From Flaviramulus basaltis (lineage in GTDB: Bacteria; Bacteroidota; Bacteroidia; Flavobacteriales; Flavobacteriaceae): 64,000 nt of DNA. Both the position numbers and the translations under genes were made by a program. The stretch is taken from assembly GCF_900114265.1 (NCBI RefSeq), contig NZ_FPKV01000005.1:124001-188000 (forward strand). The letters are read 5' to 3'. Below are positions 1 to 8,691 of the stretch, piece by piece (within the stretch, counting starts at the first letter, position 1; the number at the start of each line of letters is the position of its first letter). The notes under the pieces were generated by a model that saw only the letters and a program-made list of their open reading frames with translations, made no database searches and was not told where the DNA came from.

Positions 1-405
1 ACGACCTATCGCTGTAAGCCTGATGAAGCCAGTATAATGGTTATGGCATTTCCATTTTCCAAACCAAAGTCAAAGGAAACCGAAATCAATACCACTTCTA
101 AAAATTTTAAAGAACTATACGATTTAAATATCCTTGAAGATATAGAATTGGAAATGAGTTTTGATTCGGGCTTGTTAAATTTCTTTGGTTCCAAAAGTAT
201 GATAAAAATATACAACCGTGAATCGGAAGTTGGTCAAGACAATAACAACATCAAGTCCAAAATTAATATTAAGGCCTATGCATTGGGCATTCGTATTATG
301 CAACTTAACTATACCGTCAACGAAAAATTAAATCTGAACGGCCTATTGTCCTTTCAGAGATTTACAGAAGAAGATAACAGTTATTTTACAATGACTTATA
401 AATAA
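1..405 (+). CDS. C-terminal part of an unknown protein, cut by the window start
   Basis: The frame is open from base 1 to the stop at 403-405, and 12 codons precede the first visible ATG (37), so this is probably the end of a longer gene. The visible 134 residues show no motif I recognise. The last 50 residues alternate hydrophobic and polar positions and the protein ends in a short aromatic strand (FTMTYK), which could be the end of an outer-membrane beta barrel, but that is weak. It lies 6 bp upstream of the next gene and probably belongs to the same heavy-metal operon. Confidence 0.55.
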   Translation, partial: TTYRCKPDEASIMVMAFPFSKPKSKETEINTTSKNFKELYDLNILEDIELEMSFDSGLLNFFGSKSMIKIYNRESEVGQDNNNIKSKINIKAYALGIRIMQLNYTVNEKLNLNGLLSFQRFTEEDNSYFTMTYK

Positions 406-411
406 AAGAAA

Positions 412-705
412 ATGAACAATTACGATACTCTTTCAGAAGCTATAAACGATTTACAGGCAAATGGTTATACTTATGATTTTAACCTGAAACCGAAATGTTT
501 GGAATGTGCTTCATTAAAACTGGAATTAAACCCGGAAGATTTTGAAGTGGATGAAACTTTTCGTTTTGAAGGGATGAGCAGTACCGATGATAACAGCATA
601 CTATATGCCATTTCATCCAAAAACGGAATAAAGGGTCTTTTGGTGGATGCCTACGGCGTCTATGCCGAAAACATTTCAGAAGCAATGCGAAAAAAATTAC
701 GATAA
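412..705 (+). CDS. Small conserved Bacteroidota protein, often labelled phosphoribosylpyrophosphate synthetase
   Basis: This 97-aa protein starts MNNYDTLSEAINDL and contains the stretch LNPEDFEVDETFRFEGM (about residues 39-55), which I recognise from a small protein common in Bacteroidota. Databases often name it a phosphoribosylpyrophosphate synthetase, but it is far too short for that enzyme (about 310 aa) and has no PRPP-binding loop, so the name should not be trusted. It has two cysteines (CLEC, about 30-33) that could bind metal. It sits between the partial gene and the copper ATPase, 17 bp before the latter, which suggests co-transcription. Function unknown. Confidence 0.7.
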   Translation: MNNYDTLSEAINDLQANGYTYDFNLKPKCLECASLKLELNPEDFEVDETFRFEGMSSTDDNSILYAISSKNGIKGLLVDAYGVYAENISEAMRKKLR

Positions 706-722
706 CACTTAAATAGAATAAT

Positions 723-2918
723 ATGGACAATAACAAAAATCACAAGGATAAAAAAATGGACCATTCGAAGATGGATCATTCTAAAATGAATCATGACAAA
801 GATGACCACTCAAAAATGGATCACTCGAAAATGGATCACTCGAAAATGGAAGACCCAAAATCGGACGACCATAGTAAGATGGACCACAGTAAAATGGATC
901 ATTCCAAAATGGACCATTCCAAAATGAAACACGACCACGGAAGCATACCAATGGGAATGGCGGGTCACGACCATCATAAAATGATGATAGCCGACTTTAG
1001 GAAACGGTTTTGGGTAACCCTAGTACTTTCCATTCCAATATTGTTCTTCTCGCCAATGATTCAAGATTTTTTTGGATATGAATTTTTACTTCCCAGCAAT
1101 CCTTATGTGCTTTTTGCACTTTCATCTGTTGTATATTTTTATGGTGGTTGGCCATTTTTAAAAGGATTTTGGTCTGAAGTAAAAAAGGCAGCCCCTGGAA
1201 TGATGACCCTTATCGCCATGGCAATAAGTGTGGCATATTTTTATAGTTCCGCAACGGTCTTTGGTTTAAAAGGAGTGGATTTCTTTTGGGAACTAGCCAC
1301 TCTAATCGCCATTATGCTTGTTGGTCATTGGATAGAAATGAAAAGTGTTTTGGGTGCATCAAAGGCATTACAGCTACTGGTAAGTATGATGCCTGCCGAA
1401 GCCCATAGAGTCAAGGGTGACACTATTGAAGATATTGCACTTGAAGATTTATTAAAAGATGATGTAATATTAGTAAAACCCGGAGAAAAAGTTCCTGCTG
1501 ATGGAATTATTACAGAAGGGTCTAGTTATTTGAACGAATCAATGCTTACGGGAGAGTCAAAACCAGTAAAAAAAGACGCAAAAGACAAAGTGATTGGTGG
1601 TTCTGTTAATGGTAATAGTACGTTAAAAGTTAAGGTAGAACATACAGGCAAAGATAGCTATCTCAACAAGGTAATCACAATGGTTGAAGAAGCTCAAAAA
1701 ACCAAATCTAAAATGCAAAACCTTTCTGATAGGGCTGCAAAATGGTTGACATATATCGCTCTAGCCATAGGTTTTGGGACACTTGCAGTTTGGTTGATTT
1801 TGGGCTTTCCATTTGTCTATGCTTTAGAAAGAATGGTTACCGTTATGGTTATTGCTTGCCCACATGCACTTGGTCTTGCTATTCCTTTAGTAGTAGCAAT
1901 TTCTACCGCAGTATCTGCCCAAAATGGACTATTGATTAGAAATAGAACTGCCTTTGAAGAATCGCGTAAGATAACCGTCTTACTATTTGACAAAACTGGA
2001 ACATTGACCAAAGGAGATTTTGGTGTTACTCGAATTGAATCTGTAAATGCTACTTATTCAGCTGAAGAAATTTTACGCCTTTCAAGTTCATTAGAGCAAA
2101 GTTCAGAACATCCTATTGCAGTAGGAATCATTAAAAAAGTCAAGGAAGATAATGTTGCTATTCCAAATCCTGAAAACTTCAATGCCATTACTGGCAAAGG
2201 TGTAGAGGCAAACGTGGAAGGTAAGCAAGTAAAAGTAGTAAGCCCTGGCTATTTAAGAGATGAGAAAATAATTATTCCTGAAGATGCCTACAGTGATGCG
2301 GCAGAAACTGTTGTATTTGTTTTGATTGAAGGGGAGTTAGCAGGATATATTGCGCTTGCAGATGAAATTAGACCAGAATCCGCAGATGCTATAAAAGTAT
2401 TTAAAAAGAATAATATTAAAGTATTTATGGCTACTGGTGATAATGAAAAAACGGCCAAAGCTGTTAGTGACAAACTTGGATTGGATGGCTATTATGCCGA
2501 AGTGTTACCACATCAAAAAGTAGAAATTGTAAAAGAATTACAAGGTAAAGGAGAATTTGTTGCTATGACTGGTGATGGTGTAAATGATGCGCCCGCATTA
2601 GCACAAGCCAATGTTGGAGTTGCAGTAGGTTCAGGTTCTGATATTGCTGCTGAAACTGCCGATATTATATTGGTAAACAGTAATCCGCAAGATATTGCAA
2701 ACCTTATTTTGTTCGGAAAGGCTACCTACAATAAAATGATTCAAAATCTAATTTGGGCAACGGGTTATAATGTAGTGGCCATTCCATTAGCAGCTGGCGT
2801 ACTATATTCTTCAGGATTTGTTTTAGGTCCTGCCGTAGGAGCTGTATTTATGAGTTTAAGCACAATTATTGTGGCTATTAATGCGCAATTATTAAAGCGA
2901 AAAATCGGTAAAAAATAA
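723..2918 (+). CDS. copB: CopB-type P1B copper/silver-translocating ATPase
   Basis: This inner-membrane pump of 731 aa expels copper or silver using ATP. Visible motifs are the metal-site CPH in the sixth helix (Cys379), the phosphorylated Asp423 in DKTGT, the HP locus at His463, TGES in the actuator domain, and the hinge TGDGVND (about 616-622). CPH rather than CPC is typical of CopB-type pumps (Cu+/Cu2+/Ag+). There is no N-terminal CxxC metal-binding domain; residues 1-90 are instead a Met/His-rich tail with nine DHSKM units. The stop codon overlaps the start of the MFS gene (TAATG), so the two are translationally coupled. CadA-type zinc/cadmium pumps would carry CPC, so copper or silver is preferred. 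Confidence 0.95.
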   Translation: MDNNKNHKDKKMDHSKMDHSKMNHDKDDHSKMDHSKMDHSKMEDPKSDDHSKMDHSKMDHSKMDHSKMKHDHGSIPMGMAGHDHHKMMIADFRKRFWVTLVLSIPILFFSPMIQDFFGYEFLLPSNPYVLFALSSVVYFYGGWPFLKGFWSEVKKAAPGMMTLIAMAISVAYFYSSATVFGLKGVDFFWELATLIAIMLVGHWIEMKSVLGASKALQLLVSMMPAEAHRVKGDTIEDIALEDLLKDDVILVKPGEKVPADGIITEGSSYLNESMLTGESKPVKKDAKDKVIGGSVNGNSTLKVKVEHTGKDSYLNKVITMVEEAQKTKSKMQNLSDRAAKWLTYIALAIGFGTLAVWLILGFPFVYALERMVTVMVIACPHALGLAIPLVVAISTAVSAQNGLLIRNRTAFEESRKITVLLFDKTGTLTKGDFGVTRIESVNATYSAEEILRLSSSLEQSSEHPIAVGIIKKVKEDNVAIPNPENFNAITGKGVEANVEGKQVKVVSPGYLRDEKIIIPEDAYSDAAETVVFVLIEGELAGYIALADEIRPESADAIKVFKKNNIKVFMATGDNEKTAKAVSDKLGLDGYYAEVLPHQKVEIVKELQGKGEFVAMTGDGVNDAPALAQANVGVAVGSGSDIAAETADIILVNSNPQDIANLILFGKATYNKMIQNLIWATGYNVVAIPLAAGVLYSSGFVLGPAVGAVFMSLSTIIVAINAQLLKRKIGKK
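756..930 (+). repeat. 15-bp tandem repeat coding nine DHSKM units
   Basis: The N-terminal coding region of the copper ATPase is built from 15-bp units translating to D-H-S-K-M, in runs of 2, 3 and 4 separated by short spacers (NHDKD and EDPKSD). Synonymous differences between units show the array is not brand new. Met and His side chains are known copper/silver ligands. The repeat number could vary by slippage. Confidence 0.9.
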
Positions 2919-4141
2919 TGAACAAGAAAGAAAAGCTCAATAGGATTTTTTTAATCCTATTGAGTTTGTTTGTGGTAATGTTGGGCTATGGTATTTTATT
3001 GCCTACCCTTCCCTACTATACGGAGAGGCTGGCGCTCAAAGATAATTTGGATACTGATCTAGTCAATTTTCACATTGGATTACTTACCAGTATTTACCCC
3101 CTATTTCAACTACTTTTCGTCGTGATTTGGGGAAAACTTTCAGATAGATATGGACGCAAACCCATCATTATTATTGGTTTGATTGGTTTTGTAATAATGC
3201 AATTACTTACAGGTCTTGCCACATCATTAACAATGCTTTATGTAGCACGCATTTTTGGAGGTATATTCACTTCTTCAGTTATTCCGGTTAGTAATGCATA
3301 TTTAAGTGATATTACGTCCGCGAAACGTAGAACCAAAATAATGGCTTGGTCTGGAGTTGCCATTAGTTCGGGCGTTATATTTGGTCCTGTTATAGGAGGA
3401 TTCCTATCTCAAGTACCTTTGCATTTAGAATATTCTATTGGAACACTGCACTTAAATCGATTTTCAGTACCATTTATTTTTGCCGCACTAATTGGGTTAA
3501 TAGTCTTACTTATTATATCAAAATGGTTAAAAAATACAGCACGAGTAAATAAGTTTACTACGGAAAAAATGAGCTTTCGATTTTCATTCAGTAAGTACTT
3601 CATCGTTATTTTAATAATATCTTTTGTGATGCAATTCGTCGTCACATTATTTGAAACTGTGTTTTCTATTTATGGTAAAGACGAATTGGCATTTAACAGT
3701 AACCAAGTCGGCATCGGCTTTATGCTTTGTGGATCGGTAATGGCAATTTTACAACCTGTATTTGCCAGTTATGGTGAAAAGATTTTATCGGCTAAAAAAC
3801 AAATCGCATTAGGATTGTTCATTTCAGGAATTTCACTAATCGCTTTTCCTTTTTTTAAAAATGAATTCTTCATATACGGGCTAATTATTGTCTTTGCCGC
3901 AGGTGGAGCTATGGTAACACCAAACTTACTCTCGGCAGTCTCATTAATATCACAGGAGAATACGGGCAGAAATATTTCCATACAAAGTTCGACCAATAGT
4001 ATCGGTCAAATTTTAGGTCCCGTTTTAGGAACGTGGTTAGTTGCTGGTGGTTTTTATTACCCTTTTATTATCGCTGGGTCGGTTGTTTTAGTTACTATGG
4101 GATTTGTTTTACCCTCAATGAAATTGAATAATAAAACGTAA
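2918..4141 (+). CDS. MFS multidrug/metabolite exporter (TetA-like)
   Basis: This 407-aa protein has about 12 hydrophobic segments. The loop between TM2 and TM3 carries the MFS signature (GKLSDRYGRKP, residues 72-82), the hallmark of proton-driven drug-efflux permeases of the DHA1/TetA type. The substrate cannot be read from sequence. The start ATG overlaps the stop of copB by one base, so the exporter is made with the copper pump. A decayed second copy of its C-terminal part lies at 5392-5681, after the phospholipase gene. Confidence 0.88.
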   Translation: MNKKEKLNRIFLILLSLFVVMLGYGILLPTLPYYTERLALKDNLDTDLVNFHIGLLTSIYPLFQLLFVVIWGKLSDRYGRKPIIIIGLIGFVIMQLLTGLATSLTMLYVARIFGGIFTSSVIPVSNAYLSDITSAKRRTKIMAWSGVAISSGVIFGPVIGGFLSQVPLHLEYSIGTLHLNRFSVPFIFAALIGLIVLLIISKWLKNTARVNKFTTEKMSFRFSFSKYFIVILIISFVMQFVVTLFETVFSIYGKDELAFNSNQVGIGFMLCGSVMAILQPVFASYGEKILSAKKQIALGLFISGISLIAFPFFKNEFFIYGLIIVFAAGGAMVTPNLLSAVSLISQENTGRNISIQSSTNSIGQILGPVLGTWLVAGGFYYPFIIAGSVVLVTMGFVLPSMKLNNKT

Positions 4142-4200
4142 CGAATACCTTAGAGTGAAATTTATAATTTAAAAAATAACCAATAATAATACTAAGCATT

Positions 4201-5382
4201 TTGATGATTCATAGATCAACAATTGACAAACTTCACCATAGTACTGATGATAATGGATATATTAAATTGCTGCATTCTGGTGAAGAGTATTTTCTTCGAC
4301 TAAAAAAAATAATTCAAGATGCACACAAAGAAATACATCTACAAACCTATATTTTTGACAACGATGAAACAGGGAACAGCATAGCAAACTGCCTGATAGA
4401 AGCTGCACAACGAAATGTAAAAGTGTATGTTTTATTGGACGCTTATGGGAGTGCAGCACTTCCCTATAGTTTTGTACAGGATTTGATACATCACGGTATT
4501 TTTATCCGTTTCTTTTCCCCTATTTTTTCCTTGAACAATTTTTATCTGGGCAGGCGTATGCATCATAAAGTGATGGTTGTTGATGGAAAAATGGCACTGA
4601 TAGGTGGAATTAATATTGCCAATAAATACCATGGAAATCTAGAATCGGAACCTTGGCTTGATTATGCCGTACAACTAGATTGCCCTGCAGCCGAAGATTT
4701 GCAAAAATTATGCAGAGATTACTTTTTTAAAAAAGGAAGTTCAAAAAAAATAAAGCCAGTCTTGCATTCAGCTGGCAGAGCACTTGTTGGAATTATTCAA
4801 AACGACTGGTTAAAAAATAAAACAGAAGTTTGTGATGCTTACACTAATGCGATACTTAGTGCAAAAAAGGAAATAGTTATATTGGGTTCATATTTCTTAC
4901 CGGGAAGAAAGATGTCCAAAGCACTAAAAAAAGCTAGTATCAGAGGCGTGAAAATAACAATAATTTTAGCAGGCATTAGTGATGTACCTCTGGTACGAAG
5001 GGCAACCGAACATTTATATTCAACCTTTCTCCACAATCACATTCAAATATATGAATGGGAAAAGTCTGTATTGCATGGCAAAGCCGCGGTAGTAGATAGT
5101 CACTGGTCAACAATTGGTTCTTTTAATCTAAACAGTCTTAGCTGCTATGGCAGCATAGAAATGAATGTGGAAATATATTCATCTATTTTTGCCGAAACAT
5201 TACACTCGGATTTTAATAGGGTTATAAATGAGTGCAGAAAAGTCACCAATAACAAACTTAAACAAAAAGCAAGTATCCTTAACAGACTAACAGATTGGTT
5301 ATCCTACCACATTATAAGATCTACAATGCTTTTTTTGACTTTTTTACCACACTTGAGGGCTTTGAAAAAATATCGTTTATAA
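4201..5382 (+). CDS. Phospholipase D family protein, cardiolipin synthase-like
   Basis: The 393-aa protein has two HKD (HxKx4D) active-site motifs: His121-Lys123-Asp128 followed by GGINIANKY, and His292-Lys294-Asp299 followed by GSFNLNSLS. Paired motifs of this kind are used by cardiolipin synthases of the ClsB/ClsC type. There are no N-terminal transmembrane helices, unlike ClsA. The C-terminus has one hydrophobic stretch (about 370-385) that may attach to the membrane. It lies 59 bp after the MFS gene on the same strand. Cardiolipin synthase genes beside metal-efflux pumps are common in Bacteroidota mobile elements. A phosphatidyl-hydrolase role is also possible. Confidence 0.85.
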   Translation: MMIHRSTIDKLHHSTDDNGYIKLLHSGEEYFLRLKKIIQDAHKEIHLQTYIFDNDETGNSIANCLIEAAQRNVKVYVLLDAYGSAALPYSFVQDLIHHGIFIRFFSPIFSLNNFYLGRRMHHKVMVVDGKMALIGGINIANKYHGNLESEPWLDYAVQLDCPAAEDLQKLCRDYFFKKGSSKKIKPVLHSAGRALVGIIQNDWLKNKTEVCDAYTNAILSAKKEIVILGSYFLPGRKMSKALKKASIRGVKITIILAGISDVPLVRRATEHLYSTFLHNHIQIYEWEKSVLHGKAAVVDSHWSTIGSFNLNSLSCYGSIEMNVEIYSSIFAETLHSDFNRVINECRKVTNNKLKQKASILNRLTDWLSYHIIRSTMLFLTFLPHLRALKKYRL

Positions 5383-5391
5383 ATGCCTTGA

Positions 5392-5681
5392 GACTCGGTA
5401 TTGGCAATTATACGATCTGTATTAACCAATTTATAAGGAAAAGGTTTTTATCAACCAGAGAACAATTTGTTTTGAGGTTATTCATTTTGGGAATTTCATT
5501 AATATCACAAGAGAATGCTGACTGAAATATATCTATACAGAGTTCTACTAACAGTATTGGTCAGATTTTAGGACCAATAATTGGAATATGGCTGATTACT
5601 GATGGGGTTTTCTATTCATTCACTATTGCAAGGTTAATTATGATATTAGTTACAGGGTTAGTTTACTATTTGAATAAATAA
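5392..5681 (+). pseudogene. Decayed C-terminal fragment of a second MFS exporter
   Basis: Translation in one frame gives a decayed match to the end of the MFS gene at 2918-4141. REQFVLRLFILGISLIS (about 5456-5505) matches KKQIALGLFISGISLIA, and NISIQSSTNSIGQILGP is almost identical to the intact copy. Two lesions are visible: an in-frame TGA at 5523-5525 where the intact gene has an Arg codon (AGA), and loss of about 35 codons between two SLI tripeptides. The N-terminal two thirds are missing. It starts just after the phospholipase stop codon. It is a remnant of a gene duplication or of recombination between related cargo operons. Confidence 0.85.
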
Positions 5682-6142
5682 AATATGAAATTGTAACTCA
5701 TAATATCCTTTTACAATCATATATTTCAATGAATTTACCTTTTTTAGAAAACCAAAAAAACATTTATGATTAACAACGTCTAAAATTTAAGACCTCTTGA
5801 AAGTTCTATAAATTCAAAATATGCATGATTTTGAATAGTTCTTCTTTTACTTTCTAGATATGTTAAAGTGCACAACTATTTAAGTTAGAACTGACTTCTA
5901 TATTCATTGACGTAATCAGAAAATTTTGAAAAAAGTTTTGGACTCGATATCGGGTTTGCTTAGTCTTTTGGTAAGTCTGTTGCATTCCGGTTTCAGTCTC
6001 CAAGATGCCTTCGCTTCGCTCAGACAATCTTGGAGAATTCACCTTCATTACACAGACCCACCCAAGACCGCGCATAAAGACAAAGGGAACTTAAAAAAGT
6101 TCCCTTAGACTTTATTTTTTCCACAGCCCACCCTAATAAACA
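5682..6142. other. Gene-free stretch with stem-loops
   Basis: No convincing gene is seen in these 460 bases. A short open frame (5926-6108) has no recognisable motif. The stretch contains an inverted repeat (arms 5997-6006 and 6027-6036, 10 bp each, with a TTCGCTTCGCTCA loop) and a terminator hairpin at 6083-6106. The first 180 bases are AT-rich with nothing I can name. Confidence 0.6.
6083..6120 (+). terminator. Rho-independent terminator
   Basis: Perfect 10-bp arms AAGGGAACTT (6083-6092) and AAGTTCCCTT (6097-6106) enclose an AAAA loop and are followed by a T-rich tract (6111-6120). It is oriented to end plus-strand transcription of the copper cargo operon before the minus-strand XRE gene. 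Confidence 0.8.
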
Positions 6143-6388
6143 TTAGTTAGTTCGTTGATATGAAGCCAGATTTGTAAATAGAATTTTATCAAGAGGAACT
6201 TTATATATTAAAGATAGGGTATGAAGGTGCTTCAATGAAATATGAATAGAACCTTTTTCAATTTTACGATACCCAGATTTGGATATCCCTAAACTATCAC
6301 CAACATACTCAAGAGTATAACCATTTAGTTTTCGCAAGTATTCTAAATTTTTCAAAATCCCTTGATGTAGCTCTATAAAATCATTCAT
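6143..6388 (-). CDS. XRE-family helix-turn-helix regulator
   Basis: An 81-aa protein that is essentially one XRE (Cro/CI-like) DNA-binding domain. The recognition region is about residues 25-47 (TLEYVGDSLGISKSGYRKIEKG), matching the usual helix-turn-helix pattern of this family. There is no ligand or dimerisation domain. It is divergent from the lipoprotein gene at 6480, and a 55-bp perfect interrupted palindrome starts 3 bp upstream of its ATG. It is therefore the natural candidate to bind that palindrome and repress itself and the lipoprotein; this is inference. Confidence 0.85.
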   Translation of the reverse strand: MNDFIELHQGILKNLEYLRKLNGYTLEYVGDSLGISKSGYRKIEKGSIHISLKHLHTLSLIYKVPLDKILFTNLASYQRTN

Positions 6389-6390
6389 TA

Positions 6391-6445
6391 AACAAATATA
6401 TATAAAAAAGTGGATTTAAAATACACTTTTTTATATATATTTGTT
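6391..6445. promoter_or_regulatory. 55-bp perfect interrupted palindrome between divergent genes
   Basis: Arms 6391-6412 and 6424-6445 are exact reverse complements over 22 bp, with an 11-bp spacer (GATTTAAAATA). It fills the gap between the XRE gene (start 6388) and the lipoprotein gene (start 6480). The symmetry suggests a dimeric regulator operator. The right arm runs straight into a TATCTTTG -7 element at 6445-6452, so a bound protein would block that promoter. Confidence 0.8.
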
Positions 6446-6452
6446 ATCTTTG
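6445..6452 (+). promoter_or_regulatory. -7 element (TATCTTTG) of the lipoprotein gene
   Basis: TATCTTTG fits the Bacteroidota -7 consensus TAnnTTTG and lies 27 bases before the ATG at 6480. I see no clear TTTG about 19 bases upstream; that position is occupied by the palindrome, which fits a regulated promoter. Confidence 0.6.
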
Positions 6453-6479
6453 TATCATTAACCCCACAAATTATATATC

Positions 6480-6971
6480 ATGAAAAATACACAAATCTTA
6501 CTGGCTACCTTAGTGCTTGCAGGTATGCTGTTTTCTTGCAACAATGATGATGACGGTATCTCTGTTGGAGATAGAGCAACTGCAATTTTAGGTCAATGGG
6601 AATATGAATCTATAATGTCGGATAGGGCAGTAGATTTGAATGGAGATAATATATCCAATATTGATTTATTTGGAACGCAAGAATTGCAACAATGCGTTAA
6701 GGATAATATAACCACATTTACTGATAGCGGACCATCGGATAAACCTGAATTTAACGTTACCGAAAACAATTTAGCATGTAGTGGTAATGATCCATTTTCG
6801 TTTGTATACGAAGACTTTTGGACACTTACCAACGATAATTCCGTCATTAGTTTTGAAAATCAAAGCTCCTTTAGGATAATAGAGTTCTCAAACAACAAAC
6901 TGGTTGTGGAAAAGGATGATGTTTTTGATGGTTTGGAATATGTTAGAACCATAGTTTACACAAAAAAATAG
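6480..6971 (+). CDS. Lipocalin-like lipoprotein
   Basis: A 163-aa predicted lipoprotein. The N-terminus (MKNTQILLATLVLAGMLFSC) is a lipid-attachment signal with Cys20 as the modified residue, followed by an acidic NNDDDG stretch. The body (LGQWEYESIM, LTNDNSVISF, FSNNKLVVEKDD) resembles the lipocalin-like domains of small Bacteroidota lipoproteins, where ILGTWxxx starts the barrel. The ligand is unknown. It is expressed from the promoter overlapping the 55-bp palindrome and is probably controlled by the XRE protein. A hairpin at 6984-7009, formed by the IS end, follows the stop. Confidence 0.7.
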   Translation: MKNTQILLATLVLAGMLFSCNNDDDGISVGDRATAILGQWEYESIMSDRAVDLNGDNISNIDLFGTQELQQCVKDNITTFTDSGPSDKPEFNVTENNLACSGNDPFSFVYEDFWTLTNDNSVISFENQSSFRIIEFSNNKLVVEKDDVFDGLEYVRTIVYTKK

Positions 6972-6983
6972 CAAGAAAAGAGG

Positions 6984-7009
6984 TCGTCTAAAAAGTAATT
7001 TTTAGACGA
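6984..7009 (+). terminator. Hairpin at the left IS end
   Basis: Perfect 11-bp arms TCGTCTAAAAA (6984-6994) and TTTTTAGACGA (6999-7009) with a GTAA loop, followed by TTTTCTTTTT. It overlaps the left inverted repeat of the IS and can terminate transcription leaving the lipoprotein gene. Confidence 0.65.
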
Positions 7010-7093
7010 TTTTCTTTTTAATATAATTTCTATTTTGAAGATGTAGGTAATTTTAGGATTTAAAAGAGGCTCGTAAAAAGTTTGTAAATTGGT

Positions 7094-8632
7094 TTATATA
7101 GTTAAACTGTACTTTTTAAGGTTGTGTGCCATTGCAATTAATCCTATTTCTATATTTACTTTATCGATTCCTCTTAACATAAAGCGCTTAAAGTTCATGT
7201 TTTGCTTAATATTTCCAAAAACAGCTTCCACATCCCAACAGCGTTGTTTTCTTTTGGCTACACCTTGCTCACTAGTTAACAAGGTCTTAGCTTGAGACTT
7301 TAATCGTATCAGGTTATAGTTGCGTTCTATAATACGATTCGTTTTAGATTTATGGCAACGAGTTCTAAGCGGACAGCCCTTGCAGTTTTGAGCTTGGTAT
7401 CTGTGGAGTTCTTGCTCAAAACCATTTGTAGTTTTCTTTTTATAACTTCCAATATTGGTCATCGTTTGCCCCATTGGGCAGAAGTAAGTGTCTGTTTCTT
7501 TATTGTAATGCAGTTGATCTGGATGAAAAGGATTCATTTTTCCTTTCTTTTTATCCTGTTGTTCCTTGTGGAAGTAATTGTATTTTACAAAAGCTGTTAT
7601 GTTTTTATCTTCTAAATCGGTGTAATTCTCTTCACTACCATAGCCCGCATCTGCTGTGAGTGTTTCTGGTTTTTCGTTGTAGTTTTCAATGTGATTGTTC
7701 AGATGATCTTTTAATGTAGTGGTGTCCGCTGTGGTTTGTGCTAAGGTGTAGTTAGTAAGGTATTGATTGTTGGTGGAAGCTTGTATGTTGTAGGCGGGTT
7801 TGAGCTGTCCGTTCTGCATGTGATCATCCTTCATGCGCATAAAAGTAGCATCTGGATCCGTTTTACTATAACTGTTTCTTTCTTTTAAAATGGCTTCCTG
7901 ATTTTGGTATTTAGCCATATTTGTTGGCCAGTTTTTCTTGGCATAGTTAAGCTTTTGTTTTATTTTTTTATCAATCTCTTTACCCTGTAGTGCATTATTG
8001 ATTTGATTGATGGTTGCTTCAACTTTAGCTGCATCAATGGCTTCAAAGTCTGGAGTGTTGGGGATATGCTGTTCGTCTTTATAGACTTTTTCTACATAAG
8101 ACCAAAGTGCTTTTAATTGTTTTTTAATACGCTCCTTACTGGTTTTTATTGACTTGCCCCAAACAAAAGTATAACGATTGGCATTGGACTCAATCTTAGT
8201 GCCATCTATATAAATATCTTTTAAACTAATAATGCCTTGTTCAACTAAAAGCAAAACTACTTGGTGAAAAATTTTCTTTAGATGGCCTTGCAGACGCTTG
8301 CCTCTAAAGTCGTTTATGGTATTGTGATCTGGTTTACTTTGTCCGCTGAGCCACATAAAATGAATGTTCTCATGTAATGCTTGTTCTATTTTACGAGAAG
8401 AATACAAATTTCGTAAGTATGCATAGATAATAACCTTGAGCAACATGCGTGGATGGTAGCTGGAAGTTCCGCCACCTTTATAGCTTTTTTCTAAAGCACT
8501 AATATCAACATGATCAATTATCGTATTTACGATACGAACGGGATGATTAACCGGTACCAAATCATCATACCTTGGAGGTAAAAGACTTAATTGGTATTGA
8601 TTATAAGTCTTAAAAACTACTTTTCTACTCAT
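7094..8632 (-). CDS. IS1182-family DDE transposase
   Basis: A 512-aa transposase of full family length. It begins with the conserved N-terminal region (YNQYQLSLLPPRYDDLVP, then a DUF772-type domain with YSSRKIEQALHENIHFMWLSG) and has DDE catalytic segments: DIYIDGTKIESNANRY (first Asp), TLTADAGYGSEENY (second Asp) and WDVEAVFGNIKQNMNFKRF (Glu). A basic Cys-containing insert (CKGCPLRTRCHKSKTNR) precedes the Glu, as is usual in this family. No frameshift is seen, so it may be active. Confidence 0.93.
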   Translation of the reverse strand: MSRKVVFKTYNQYQLSLLPPRYDDLVPVNHPVRIVNTIIDHVDISALEKSYKGGGTSSYHPRMLLKVIIYAYLRNLYSSRKIEQALHENIHFMWLSGQSKPDHNTINDFRGKRLQGHLKKIFHQVVLLLVEQGIISLKDIYIDGTKIESNANRYTFVWGKSIKTSKERIKKQLKALWSYVEKVYKDEQHIPNTPDFEAIDAAKVEATINQINNALQGKEIDKKIKQKLNYAKKNWPTNMAKYQNQEAILKERNSYSKTDPDATFMRMKDDHMQNGQLKPAYNIQASTNNQYLTNYTLAQTTADTTTLKDHLNNHIENYNEKPETLTADAGYGSEENYTDLEDKNITAFVKYNYFHKEQQDKKKGKMNPFHPDQLHYNKETDTYFCPMGQTMTNIGSYKKKTTNGFEQELHRYQAQNCKGCPLRTRCHKSKTNRIIERNYNLIRLKSQAKTLLTSEQGVAKRKQRCWDVEAVFGNIKQNMNFKRFMLRGIDKVNIEIGLIAMAHNLKKYSLTI

Positions 8633-8664
8633 TCTTAAATTTAAGAATTTACTAGAAATATGGC

Positions 8665-8691
8665 AAAAAAAAAGCTGCCTTTTCAGACAGC
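8665..8691 (-). terminator. Inward-facing terminator at the right IS end
   Basis: On the minus strand GCTGTC (8686-8691) pairs with GGCAGC (8674-8679, one G-T pair) around a 6-base loop, followed by nine T. It lies upstream of the transposase start and would stop transcription from the Tra operon entering the IS, limiting transposase expression. Confidence 0.7.

Noticed and set aside
2937-2969. Complementary AATAGGATT / AATCCTATT pair at the start of the MFS gene
   Set aside because: It lies inside coding sequence, without a T tract; a possible leader hairpin but not supported as a regulatory site.
5935-5960. Possible second copy of the tRNA 3' end (TGGACTCGA shared)
   Set aside because: Only 9 bases match, which is expected by chance in 64 kb, and the rest does not align.
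5926-6108. Open frame of 60 codons on plus in gene-poor DNA
   Set aside because: It runs through two stem-loops, including a terminator, and has no recognisable motif.
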